A DNA stretch of 19,644 nucleotides. Origin: SG8-39 sp032125995 (lineage in GTDB: Bacteria > Pseudomonadota > Gammaproteobacteria > Burkholderiales > SG8-39). The translations under genes were made by a program, and so were the position numbers. The stretch is taken from assembly GCA_032125995.1 (NCBI GenBank), contig JAQBBQ010000297.1, forward strand, positions 1 through 19,644, in the 5' to 3' direction. The notes beneath the pieces are model-generated. The model was not told where the DNA came from, did no database searches, and worked only from the letters and a program-made list of their open reading frames with translations. Below, piece by piece: positions 1 to 7,601 of the stretch (positions are counted from its first letter, which is position 1; every line of letters begins with the position of its first letter).

Positions 1-1663
1 GCCAAGGCCTTCATGGATCTGTACACGCGGATGCTCGCCGATCCGTTCACGCTGGCGTCGCAGTCGACCAGCATGATGTTCGACTACATGCACCTGTGGC
101 AGTCGAGCTGGATGAAGCTGCTCGGGCACGACGTCACCCCCCGTCGCCCAGCCGGCGAAGTCCGATTCGCGCTTCAAGGACTCGGACTGGTCGGACAACT
201 TCCTCTTCGACTACATGAAGCAGTCCTACCTCATCGCCGCACGGCACACGCAGCACGCGGTTGCCGAGGTCGAGGGCCTGTCGCCCGAGTCCGAGAAAAA
301 GGTCGCGTTCTTCACGCGCCAATACGTTGATGCGCTAGCGCCTTCGAACTTTGCGATGACCAATCCGCAGGTACTGCGCGAGACCGTCTCGAGCGGCGGG
401 CAGAACCTCGTCAAGGGCTTGAACAACCTGCTGGCCGACATCGAGCGTGGCGACGGGCAGCTGCGCATCAGCATGACCGACGAGCGCGCGTTCGAATTGG
501 GCAAGAACGTCGCAACCACGCCCGGCAAGGTCGTCTTGCAGACCGAATTGATGCAGCTCATCCAGTACCAGCCCACCACCACCACGGTGTACAAACAGCC
601 GCTGGTAATCATGCCGCCCTGGATCAACAAGTACTACATTCTTGATCTGCGCGAGAAGAATTCGTTCATCAAGTGGGCGCTCGAGCAGGGGCACACGGTG
701 TTCGTGGTGTCATGGGTGAATCCCGATGCGCGGCTCGCGCAGAAGGGATTCGACGACTACATGCTCGAGGGTGCGCTTGCCGCCCTCGACGCGGTCGAGC
801 AGGCGACCGGCGAGCGCAAGATCAACGTCATCGGTTACTGCCTCGGCGGAACCCTGCTCGGTGCCACGCTCGCCTACCTGGCCGCGAAAGGCGAGGACCG
901 CGTGGGCTGCGCAACGTTCTTCGTCAGTCTGCTGGACTTCTCGGCGCCGGGGGAGCTCGGCGTGTTCATCGACGAGGCGCAGGTCGAAAGCCTCGAAAAG
1001 AAGATGAACGAGCGCGGCTATCTCGAAGGCTCGGAGATGGCGGGCACCTTCAACCTCCTGCGTGCGAACGACCTCGTATGGTCGTTCGTCATCAACAACT
1101 ACCTGCTCGGCAAGGACCCGTTTCCGTTCGATCTGCTGTACTGGAATTCCGATTCGACGCGCATGCCGGCGCGCATGCACAGCGTCTACCTGCGCAACAT
1201 GTACCTGAAGAATCTGCTCGGTGTGCCGGGCGGGATCACGCTCGCCGACGTGCCGATCGATCTGTCCAAGGTGAAGCTGCCCGCCTACTTCATCTCGACG
1301 GTCGAAGACCACATCGCGCCGTGGAAGACGACCTACCACGGTGCGCGGTACCTCGGCGGCCCGGTGCGCTTCGTGCTCGGCGGCTCGGGCCATATTGCAG
1401 GGATCGTGAATCCGCCGGCGGCGAAGAAGTACCACTACTGGACCAATGAGTCGCTGCCGGAGACGCCGGAGGCCTGGTTCGAGACCGCCACCCAGCGCCC
1501 CGGCTCGTGGTGGGACGACTGGCAGGCGTGGATGGATGCGCAGAACGCAGGCGAAGCGAAGGTGCCCGCACGTGTGCCGGGCGACCGTGGGCTTCGCGTG
1601 CTTGAGGACGCGCCGGGCAGCTACGCGATGCTGCGGCTTAGCGGGAAGCCGAAAAAGGCGTAA
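1..1663 (+). CDS. phaC: Class I poly(3-hydroxyalkanoate) synthase PhaC, 5'-truncated by the window and apparently frameshifted
   Basis: PhaC polymerises (R)-3-hydroxyacyl-CoA into polyhydroxyalkanoate storage granules in the cytoplasm. The lipase-like box GYCLGG carries the nucleophile Cys (codon 839-841). The other two triad residues are in place: Asp in VEDHIAP (1307-1309) and His in GSGHIAG (1391-1393). The tail APGSYAMLR resembles the usual class I ending. About 554 codons are visible, so only a short N-terminal piece lies before the window. The reading frame is broken. Bases 1-136 read in frame 1 (MMFDYMHLWQSSWMKLLGHD), but the continuation (PVAQPAKSDSRFKD, then SDWSDNFLFDYMKQSYL) is in frame 2. 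Removing one C from the run at 137-142 joins both into normal PhaC sequence. This is either a base error or a real mutation; if real, an internal start such as ATG 215 would give a 482-residue N-truncated product. Family identity is certain; the intactness of the gene is not. Confidence 0.93.
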
Positions 1664-1682
1664 AAGCCAAAAAGGCGAAAAA

Positions 1683-1791
1683 GGGGTCAGACCCCTGTGG
1701 ATAAGTCGAAAAGGGGTCAGACCCCTTTTTCTCTTATCGAAGGCCTACGATCATCCAAAGGGGTCTGACCCCGGAGTTGGGGTCTGACCCC
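1683..1791. repeat. Cluster of four GGGGTCAGACCCC palindromes (two per orientation)
   Basis: The 13-mer GGGGTCAGACCCC occurs at 1683-1695 and 1713-1725, and its reverse complement GGGGTCTGACCCC at 1760-1772 and 1779-1791. Most copies are flanked by A-runs on the left and T-runs on the right of the sense orientation. The arrangement (+ + - -) allows both small hairpins and pairing between copies. The cluster fills the gap between convergent phaC and dsbA. The same unit returns at 19525-19553, so it is a dispersed intergenic repeat rather than a local accident. Confidence 0.9.
1709..1730. terminator. Probable bidirectional Rho-independent terminator made from a repeat copy
   Basis: Four A (1709-1712), the palindrome (1713-1725) and five T (1726-1730) form a hairpin with a short GC stem and a 3' T-run on either strand. 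It lies between the ends of convergent phaC (+) and dsbA (-). The GC stem is only about 5-6 bp, so its strength is uncertain. Confidence 0.55.
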
Positions 1792-1802
1792 TTTCGGCCA
1801 GC

Positions 1803-2480
1803 CTATTTTTGCGCAGCGCCCTTGCGCGCGAGCCCGATGAGGTAGGTCGCGGTCGCCAGCATGTCGTCCTGGTTCGAGGCCTGACCGGCGCTGATGCGGT
1901 AGCGGCCATTCACCGCGAGCGAGGGTGTGCCGTCGATGCCGTAGCCTGCGGTGAGCTGCATCGCGCGCTGCACCTTGCTCTGCACACCGAACGATGCGAT
2001 CGCCTCGTCGAACTTTTTCGGGTCGATGCCCTGCTTCGCGAGCCACTCGTGCATCGCTGCCTTGTTGTCGCTTTTCAGCCGATCGCGGTGAATCGACTCG
2101 AAAAACGGCCGATGCACCTTCTCGAGCACGCCGAGCGCCTCGAAGGCGTAAAACGTGGCTGCATCCCGCGCCCAGCGCTGGTTGAAAATCGCGGGTACGC
2201 GGCGGAACATCGCGTCCGCAGGCAGCGTCTTCAGCCATTTCTCGATGAACGGCTGCAGGTTGTAGCAATGCGGGCAGCCGTACCAGAAGAACTCGAGTAC
2301 CTCGATCTTGCCCGGCGCGTCGACCGGCAACGCTGGATTGAGCACGTTGTAGTTGCGCCCGACCTGGGGCTCTGCGCGCGCCGCGCCTGCGAGGCCACCG
2401 AATGCGGCCACGCCGGCGCCTGCGACGACGATGCGTCTACGCAACCCGTCGATATGCATAGGATTCTTCATGTCAGCCAT
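1803..2480 (-). CDS. dsbA: Thiol:disulfide interchange protein, DsbA family
   Basis: Encodes 225 residues with a thioredoxin fold. It is a periplasmic oxidoreductase that introduces disulfides into exported proteins. The active site CPHC sits in FFWYGCPHCYN near residue 70, and the cis-proline loop GTPS lies in GYGIDGTPSLAVNGR. The N-terminus (LRRRIVVAGAGVAAFGG, then AARAEP) is a signal peptide; the arginine cluster before a weakly hydrophobic stretch is Tat-like, though Sec export is equally possible. ATG 2480 is supported by TGAGGA about 6 nt upstream, which overlaps the stop of the SPOR gene, so the two are probably translated together. It is the last gene of the argS-SPOR-dsbA unit. Confidence 0.93.
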   Translation of the reverse strand: MADMKNPMHIDGLRRRIVVAGAGVAAFGGLAGAARAEPQVGRNYNVLNPALPVDAPGKIEVLEFFWYGCPHCYNLQPFIEKWLKTLPADAMFRRVPAIFNQRWARDAATFYAFEALGVLEKVHRPFFESIHRDRLKSDNKAAMHEWLAKQGIDPKKFDEAIASFGVQSKVQRAMQLTAGYGIDGTPSLAVNGRYRISAGQASNQDDMLATATYLIGLARKGAAQK

Positions 2481-2488
2481 GTCAGTCC

Positions 2489-3118
2489 TCAGTTCATCTT
2501 CGAAGTTTTCTCGGCTTTCGCTTTGACAAGGTTCGACTTGATGCCGTTCTGCGCGAGCGTCTGCCGCACGCGATTAATGTCTTCCACCTTGGTGAACGGC
2601 CCGATGCGCACGCGGTACCAGGTGCCTTTGTCCGGCAGCGTCGTCGGCTCGACGTTCGATTCCAGGCCGATGATCGCGAGTTGCGCCTTGTGATTGTCTG
2701 CGTCCGCCGGATTCTGGAACGCGCCGACCTGGATGAAGTACAACTCCTTGACGGATGGCGGCAGGGGCTTCTTGTCGCTCCTGCGCGCTGCCAGTTCCTT
2801 GTCGGTGACCGGTTCTTCGCCGCCTGGAAGAATCTTGTAAAAGTCGTAGCGCGGTTTCTCGTCGGGCGTCACCGCGGAGAACGATGGCAGCTGCGTGCTG
2901 CCTTGCGGCATGCCGGCGATCGTCGAGGAATTCGCCGCGGCCGAATCCTTCGCGTCGCTGCTTGCGCGCGGCATGAATGGGAGCGGTGTCTTGTTGAGGT
3001 AGAACGCGACGCCAAGCGCGAGGCCGAGGCCGAGAACCAGACCGAAGAGCACGCCGAAAAGGAATCCGCCGCGCGCGCGCCTGGAGTTCATCTGCCGGGG
3101 TGTTGCCCGCCGCGCCAT
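2489..3118 (-). CDS. SPOR-domain inner-membrane protein, FtsN-like
   Basis: Encodes 209 residues in a bitopic layout. There is a short basic cytoplasmic start (MARRATPRQMNSRRARGG), one glycine-rich transmembrane helix at about residues 17-42 (FLFGVLFGLVLGLGLALGV), a low-complexity periplasmic linker, and a C-terminal SPOR domain (YFIQVGAFQN, then WYRVRIGPFTKVEDINRVR). SPOR domains bind denuded septal peptidoglycan, and proteins of this shape act in cell division. The start is ATG 3118, whose A is also the last base of the argS TGA; GGAGG lies about 8 nt upstream. An open frame continues upstream to 3211 but lies inside argS and lacks family similarity. Whether this is the functional FtsN or a paralogue cannot be judged here. 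Confidence 0.88.
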   Translation of the reverse strand: MARRATPRQMNSRRARGGFLFGVLFGLVLGLGLALGVAFYLNKTPLPFMPRASSDAKDSAAANSSTIAGMPQGSTQLPSFSAVTPDEKPRYDFYKILPGGEEPVTDKELAARRSDKKPLPPSVKELYFIQVGAFQNPADADNHKAQLAIIGLESNVEPTTLPDKGTWYRVRIGPFTKVEDINRVRQTLAQNGIKSNLVKAKAEKTSKMN

Positions 3119-4881
3119 CACATTTCCTCCGGTGCGCTGACGCCGAGAAGCGACAGCGCATTCGCGAGCACCTGCCGCACCGCCGCGCACAACGCAAGGC
3201 GTGCCGTGCACAGCGTCTCGTCGTCGACGAGGATACGCTCGGCATTATAGTAGCTGTGGAAGTGCGCCGCGAGGTCGCGCGCGTAGAACGCCACCTTATG
3301 CGGCGCGAGTTCCTGCGCGGCTTCCTGCACCAGATCCGGAAACTCCGCGAGCGCGCGCAACAACGCGGTTTCTCGCTCGCTGCCGAGCGGCGCGAGCGCT
3401 GCGTCGACGAGGCGCGCCGCATTGCCGCCCCATTGCGCGAACACGCTGCACAGACGCGCATGCGCGTACTGCACGTAGTAGACGGGATTGTCCTGCGACT
3501 CGCTTTTCGCGAGGTCGAGGTCGAAATCGAGGTGCTGGTCGGAGCGCCGCAGGACGTAGAAAAAACGCGCCGCGTCGTTGCCGACTTCCTCGCGCAGCGC
3601 GCGCAGCGTCACGAAGTCGCCCGAACGCTTGCCCATCGCGACCTTCTCGCCGCCGCGGGTGAGCACCGCGAACTGCACCAGCGCGACGGTCAAGCGTTCG
3701 GCCTCGAGCCCGAGCGCTTCGAGTGCGCCGCGCACGCGCGCGATGTAGCCGTGGTGGTCGGCGCCCCAGATATCGATCACGCGTTCGAAGCCGCGCGCGA
3801 ACTTGTCCGCGTGGTAGGCGATGTCGGAGGCGAAATAGGTGTACTGGCCGTTCTCGCGCCGCACGACACGGTCCTTCTCGTCGCCGTACTGCGTCGAGCG
3901 GAACCACAGCGCCCCGTCCTTCTCGTAGACGTGGCCGCGCGACGCGAGCTGCTGCACGATCTGCTCCACGGCGCCCTGCGCGTAGAGTGAGGATTCGGAA
4001 AACCAGGCGTCGAAGCGCACGCGAAACGCGGCCAGGTCGTCGCGCTGATCGGCCAGCATCGCCTCGCGCGCGAAGTGGTGCAGGGCCTGCCAGTCGTCGC
4101 CGAGCAGCGTCTTGGCGGCGGCGATCTGCGCATCGAGCGCCGCGTCTGCATCGTCGCCCGGTTGCGTCGCGGGAAAGCCGCGGCCGTCGCCCGCGGTGCC
4201 GAGCTCGCGTGCAAAGCGGGTGACATGCGCGTCGGCCAGTTGCGCGGCGATGTCGCGCACATAGTCGCCGCGATAGCCGTCCTCCGGGAAGGGCACGACC
4301 GTGCCGCGTGCCTGCAGGTAACGCAGCCAGACCGACAGCGCGAGGATGTCCATCTGGCGGCCGGCATCGTTAATGTAGAACTCGCAGCTCACCTCGGCGC
4401 CGGCGAATTCGAGCACCGCCGCGAGGCTCGCGCCGGTGGCCGCGCCGCGCCCGTGGCCGACGTGCAGGGGCCCGGTCGGGTTGGCCGAGACGAACTCGAT
4501 CTGTATCCGCTCGCGCCGCGCCGGGACGCTGCGACCGAAATCCGCGCCGGCGGCGAGCACGCGGTGAACGACCGCCGCGCGTGCGCCGGTGGAGAGCCGG
4601 GCGTTGATGAAGCCCGCGCCGGCGATTTCGAGCGGCTCGAACGCCCCGCTCGCAGCGATCGCCGGTGCGACTGCATCGACCAAGGCCTGTGCGATCTCGC
4701 GCGGATTGCGCTTGAGCGTGCGCGCAAGCTGCATTGCCGCGTTGCAGGCGTAGTCCCCGTGTTCGGGCTTGCGCGGGCGCTCGAGCTGTACCTCGACGGT
4801 CGGCGCCCCGGGCGCGACCTGGGCGAGGCCCTCGGTCAGGATGCGCTCGAGGCGCGATTTGGGATCGTCGGAATGCGGCAT
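3118..4881 (-). CDS. argS: Arginyl-tRNA synthetase
   Basis: Class Ia synthetase of 587 residues (E. coli ArgS is 577) that charges tRNA-Arg with arginine. The N-terminal add-on domain precedes the catalytic core. The HIGH signature appears as HVGH at residues 140-143 within ANPTGPLHVGHGRG. The second ATP-binding loop reads AMGKRSGDF rather than canonical KMSKS, as is common in ArgS. The C-terminal anticodon-binding domain ends LLGVSAPEEM. I chose ATG 4881 (MPHSDDPKSRLERIL); the open frame runs 35 codons further, but that extension is not ArgS-like and crosses a putative -10 box. It is 79 nt downstream of priA and overlaps the SPOR gene by one base. Confidence 0.97.
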   Translation of the reverse strand: MPHSDDPKSRLERILTEGLAQVAPGAPTVEVQLERPRKPEHGDYACNAAMQLARTLKRNPREIAQALVDAVAPAIAASGAFEPLEIAGAGFINARLSTGARAAVVHRVLAAGADFGRSVPARRERIQIEFVSANPTGPLHVGHGRGAATGASLAAVLEFAGAEVSCEFYINDAGRQMDILALSVWLRYLQARGTVVPFPEDGYRGDYVRDIAAQLADAHVTRFARELGTAGDGRGFPATQPGDDADAALDAQIAAAKTLLGDDWQALHHFAREAMLADQRDDLAAFRVRFDAWFSESSLYAQGAVEQIVQQLASRGHVYEKDGALWFRSTQYGDEKDRVVRRENGQYTYFASDIAYHADKFARGFERVIDIWGADHHGYIARVRGALEALGLEAERLTVALVQFAVLTRGGEKVAMGKRSGDFVTLRALREEVGNDAARFFYVLRRSDQHLDFDLDLAKSESQDNPVYYVQYAHARLCSVFAQWGGNAARLVDAALAPLGSERETALLRALAEFPDLVQEAAQELAPHKVAFYARDLAAHFHSYYNAERILVDDETLCTARLALCAAVRQVLANALSLLGVSAPEEM

Positions 4882-4896
4882 CACGAAGGGGCGCGA

Positions 4897-4902
4897 ATTA
4901 TA
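4897..4902 (-). promoter_or_regulatory. Possible -10 element for argS
   Basis: The minus strand reads TATAAT, a perfect -10 hexamer, 15 nt before the chosen argS ATG. No good -35 is seen at 16-18 bp. It may give argS-SPOR-dsbA a start separate from priA. Confidence 0.35.
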
Positions 4903-4960
4903 GAAGCTATCCCATAAACGCGGGCGCGAAGGATTCGGGTTTGTGAGATTGCGTTCGCAC

Positions 4961-7222
4961 TCAATCGAACTCGATCGGGTCGACATCCAGGTGCCAGCGT
5001 ACCCCGCGCGCCTCGCGTGCCGGTGTGGCCATGAGTTGCGTACACCAGGCCGTCAGGAAGGTTTGCAAGTGGGTGCGCGAGGCCGATTGGACGAGCAGCT
5101 TTGCACGCTCAAATCCGGCGCGGCGCGTGAGCAGTTGCGGCACCGGATCGTAGACGGTCACAGCCTCGGGCGCCGACACCCGTTCGATCGAGCGTCGCAG
5201 GAACGCCATTGCCGATTCGAGCTTCGTGGCCTCGGCGCGCAGCACCGCTTCCGACACGTAGGGCGGAAAGTCCGCCTGCCGGCGCTCGTCCAGCTGGGCA
5301 GCGGCGAATCCGGCGTAATCGTGCCGCACGAGCGCGCCGAACAGTGCATGTCGCGGGTAGCGTGTCTGCACCATCACCTCACCAAGCCGCTCGCGCCGAC
5401 CGGCGCGGCCCGCCACCTGTGACAGCGTGGCGAACAGCCGCTCGGGGGCGCGGTAGTCGGTCGAAAACAGCGCCGTATCCGCGTTTAGCACGCCAACCAG
5501 CGTCAGCCCCGGAAAGTCATGCCCTTTGGCGAGCAACTGCGTACCGACGAGGATGTCGGCCTCGCCGCGCCGGACGGCGTCCAGCGTGCGCACCAGCGTT
5601 TCGCGCCGCCGAGCCGTGTCGCGATCGATGCGCACGATACGTGCGCCAGGAAAGCGCGCGGTGAGCGCCTCCTCGACGCGCTGCGTTCCGCGGCCCATCG
5701 GGTGCAGGTCGACGTTGCCGCACACCGGACAGGCGCGCGGTACCGGGTTCTCCCCGCCGCAATGGTGGCAGCGCAGCCGGCGGTCGGCGGCATGCAACAC
5801 GAGGTGTGCCGTGCAGCGCTCGCAGCCCGCCGCCCAGCCACAGGCCGGGCAGGCGAGCACCGGCGCATAGCCGCGTCGATTGATGAAGACGAGGCTTTGT
5901 TCCTTGCGCGCAAGGCGCGCTTCGATCGCGCCAAGCAGGCGTTCGGCGATCCCGTGCTGCACCGGCTCGGTCGCCAGGTCGAGCATGACCACGTGCGGCA
6001 GCACCGCGCCGGGCGCCGCCCGCGCCGAGAGCGTGATGCGTCGATAGCGCCCCCCCGCCTCGCTGTTGAACCAGGTCTCGAGCGCGGGGGTCGCGGTTCC
6101 GAGCACGACGGGGCAGCCGGCAAGGCGCGCGCGATAGACCGCCACGTCGCGGGCGGAGTAGCGCAGCCCCTCCTGCTGTTTGAACGATGTGTCGTGCTCT
6201 TCGTCGATGACCACCAGTCCGAGCCGCGGCAGCGGGGCCAGCACCGCGAGCCGGGTGCCGAGTACGATCGTTGCTTCTCCCTGCGCCGCCGCCAGCCAAG
6301 CGAGGGTGCGCACGCTTTCTTCCAGCCCGCTATGCATGACCGCGATCGGGGTCTCGGGGAAGGCGTTGCGAAAGCGCGCCTCGAGTTGCGGCGTGAGGCT
6401 GATTTCGGGAACCAGCACCAAGGCCTGATCGCCACGCCCGAGCACGTCGGCGATGAGATGCATGTAGATCTCGGTTTTCCCGCTACCGGTGATCCCGTGC
6501 AGCAGGAACGCGTGGTAGGCGCCGAGCGCCGTGCGTATCTCCGCCAGGGCTGCCAACTGTTCGTCGGTCAAGGCGTGCTCGGTGACGAAGCGCGTGCCCA
6601 GGATGGTGGGCCCGGTGGGCGTGGTGGGCGTGGTGGGCGTGGTGGGCGTGGTGGGCGCGGTGGACACCGCTGCGGACGTGGGCGCGGGCTCGATCCACCC
6701 CGCGCGCATCAACTCGCGCAGCGCCGTGCGCTGCTTCTTGCGCTCGGCCTCGTCGGCAGGGTCGGCGCCGATGAGCGTCTGCTCGGCGAGCGGTCCGGCG
6801 CGCAACGCATTGAGCAGCGCGTGCTTGCGGGGGCTGCGCGGAAGTTCGGCGGGTGCCGACGCGGACCGCTGCAGCACCGGGTTTGCTACGCGCGGCAGGG
6901 GGCGTAGCGAACGCAGGCGCGGCGGCAGCGAACCCGCGATCGTCTCGCCCAGCGGTCGCTGGTAGTAGCCGGCGAGAAAGCGCATGAGGGCAAGCCACTG
7001 CGCGCTGAGGCGCGGCGCGTCGTCGCACACGGCCGCGATGGGCCTGAGCTTCTCGGACGGCAGCGCGCTGCTCGTTGCCCGCTCGACGACCACACCGATG
7101 CGCTGCCGCGACCCAAAGGGCACCACGACCCGATCACCGGGTGCCGCATCGACCCCCGGGCTGGCCAGGTAGTCGAACAGGGTCGGTAGCGGGACGTCGA
7201 GTGCGACGCGCAGAACGTCCAT
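4961..7222 (-). CDS. priA: Primosomal protein N' (replication restart helicase PriA)
   Basis: Encodes 753 residues. PriA recognises stalled forks and reloads the replisome. In order: an N-terminal 3'-DNA-binding domain (VALDVPLPTLFDYL, then GDRVVVPFGSRQRIGVVV); a winged-helix region; a Pro/Thr linker coded by a 9-bp tandem repeat; a helicase core with Walker A GITGSGKTEIY near residue 245 and a DEEH box (VVIDEEHDTSFKQQ); eight zinc-binding cysteines at about residues 455-505 (CPAC, CERC, CHHC, CPVC); then helicase motifs including GTQLLAKGHDFPGLTLVG and QVAGRAGR. It starts at ATG 7222 with GGGGA upstream. The 380-nt gap before it holds DnaA-box-like sites. All core motifs are intact. Confidence 0.97.
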   Translation of the reverse strand: MDVLRVALDVPLPTLFDYLASPGVDAAPGDRVVVPFGSRQRIGVVVERATSSALPSEKLRPIAAVCDDAPRLSAQWLALMRFLAGYYQRPLGETIAGSLPPRLRSLRPLPRVANPVLQRSASAPAELPRSPRKHALLNALRAGPLAEQTLIGADPADEAERKKQRTALRELMRAGWIEPAPTSAAVSTAPTTPTTPTTPTTPTGPTILGTRFVTEHALTDEQLAALAEIRTALGAYHAFLLHGITGSGKTEIYMHLIADVLGRGDQALVLVPEISLTPQLEARFRNAFPETPIAVMHSGLEESVRTLAWLAAAQGEATIVLGTRLAVLAPLPRLGLVVIDEEHDTSFKQQEGLRYSARDVAVYRARLAGCPVVLGTATPALETWFNSEAGGRYRRITLSARAAPGAVLPHVVMLDLATEPVQHGIAERLLGAIEARLARKEQSLVFINRRGYAPVLACPACGWAAGCERCTAHLVLHAADRRLRCHHCGGENPVPRACPVCGNVDLHPMGRGTQRVEEALTARFPGARIVRIDRDTARRRETLVRTLDAVRRGEADILVGTQLLAKGHDFPGLTLVGVLNADTALFSTDYRAPERLFATLSQVAGRAGRRERLGEVMVQTRYPRHALFGALVRHDYAGFAAAQLDERRQADFPPYVSEAVLRAEATKLESAMAFLRRSIERVSAPEAVTVYDPVPQLLTRRAGFERAKLLVQSASRTHLQTFLTAWCTQLMATPAREARGVRWHLDVDPIEFD
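6605..6658 (-). repeat. 9-bp minisatellite inside priA encoding a Thr/Pro linker
   Basis: The plus strand reads six consecutive 9-mers on the unit GGTGGGCGT. Four are perfect (6614-6649), one has a single change (6650-6658), and one is degenerate at the other end (6605-6613). On the coding strand this gives repeated Pro-Thr-Thr. The unit is a multiple of three, so copy-number change would lengthen or shorten the linker between the DNA-binding and helicase parts without breaking the frame. Confidence 0.9.
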
Positions 7223-7410
7223 GTCACGTTCCCCGGGGGGGCGGTCTCGAGTTGGGGAGATAGTTCAGGAGCGGCGGCAGATTAGCGCAGGCAGTTCAGC
7301 CACAGCATCGAAATCGCGCGCAGCCCCTTCGTCCGAAAGGGAAACCGGGGCATCGTTTGAGCCTGTGGATAAGGATGTGGGTAAATCGGCCGTTCGCGTA
7401 CCAGGGAGCG

Positions 7411-7429
7411 CGGAAAAATTGCTTTTCCG
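7411..7429. repeat. Inverted repeat CGGAAAA-N5-TTTTCCG
   Basis: Perfect 7-bp arms (7411-7417 and 7423-7429) around ATTGC. It is upstream of priA and next to the DnaA-like boxes. It could be a protein-binding site or a hairpin; the role is unknown. Confidence 0.6.
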
Positions 7430-7492
7430 TCCAGTGCTTAGGAAAGCGACCCTAAAATAACCAATACTTTCATTGAGTTGCAGTGCCTCCCC

Positions 7493-7515
7493 GAGGGAGA
7501 GAAAATTTCTCCCTC
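7493..7515. repeat. Inverted repeat GAGGGAGA-N7-TCTCCCTC downstream of hemE
   Basis: Perfect 8-bp arms with loop GAAAATT, about 87 nt past the hemE stop. There is no T-run after it on the minus strand, so it is not a standard intrinsic terminator, though it could stabilise the hemE mRNA 3' end. Confidence 0.55.
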
Positions 7516-7601
7516 TGGCGCGCCCTAGAACACGGTCGTGTGCATAAGTCAAGGCTGAACTACGCCGAACGGCGGCCCTTGGCGGTCGCGCACGGCGCGC
7601 T

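Larger units (their letters stand above)
7223..7601. other. Non-coding hemE-priA gap with three DnaA-box-like sites
   Basis: No convincing gene lies in this gap. The minus strand carries TTATCCACA (7364-7372), TTACCCACA (7376-7384) and TTATGCACA (7539-7547). The first and third fit the TTATNCACA DnaA-box consensus and the middle one differs by a base; all face the same way. An AT-richer stretch (about 7440-7475) and two hairpins (7411-7429, 7493-7515) lie between them. The gap must also hold the priA promoter if priA is not read from hemE, but I see no clear -35/-10 pair. DnaA binding here, for control of priA or for titration, is inference. Confidence 0.6.

Noticed and set aside
1696..1704. 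Perfect DnaA-box 9-mer TGTGGATAA in the phaC-dsbA gap
   Set aside because: A single isolated copy among repeats; one 9-mer has little meaning without a cluster.
4882..4986. 35-codon N-terminal extension of ArgS
   Set aside because: Not ArgS-like, overlaps the end of priA, and crosses a TATAAT box; MPHSDDPKSRLERIL is the natural start.
6605..6658. CRISPR-like tandem repeat
   Set aside because: Units are 9 bp, contiguous without spacers, and in frame within priA.
5519..6907. 462-codon open frame antisense to priA
   Set aside because: Fully inside priA, low-complexity and without motifs; an effect of high GC in third positions.
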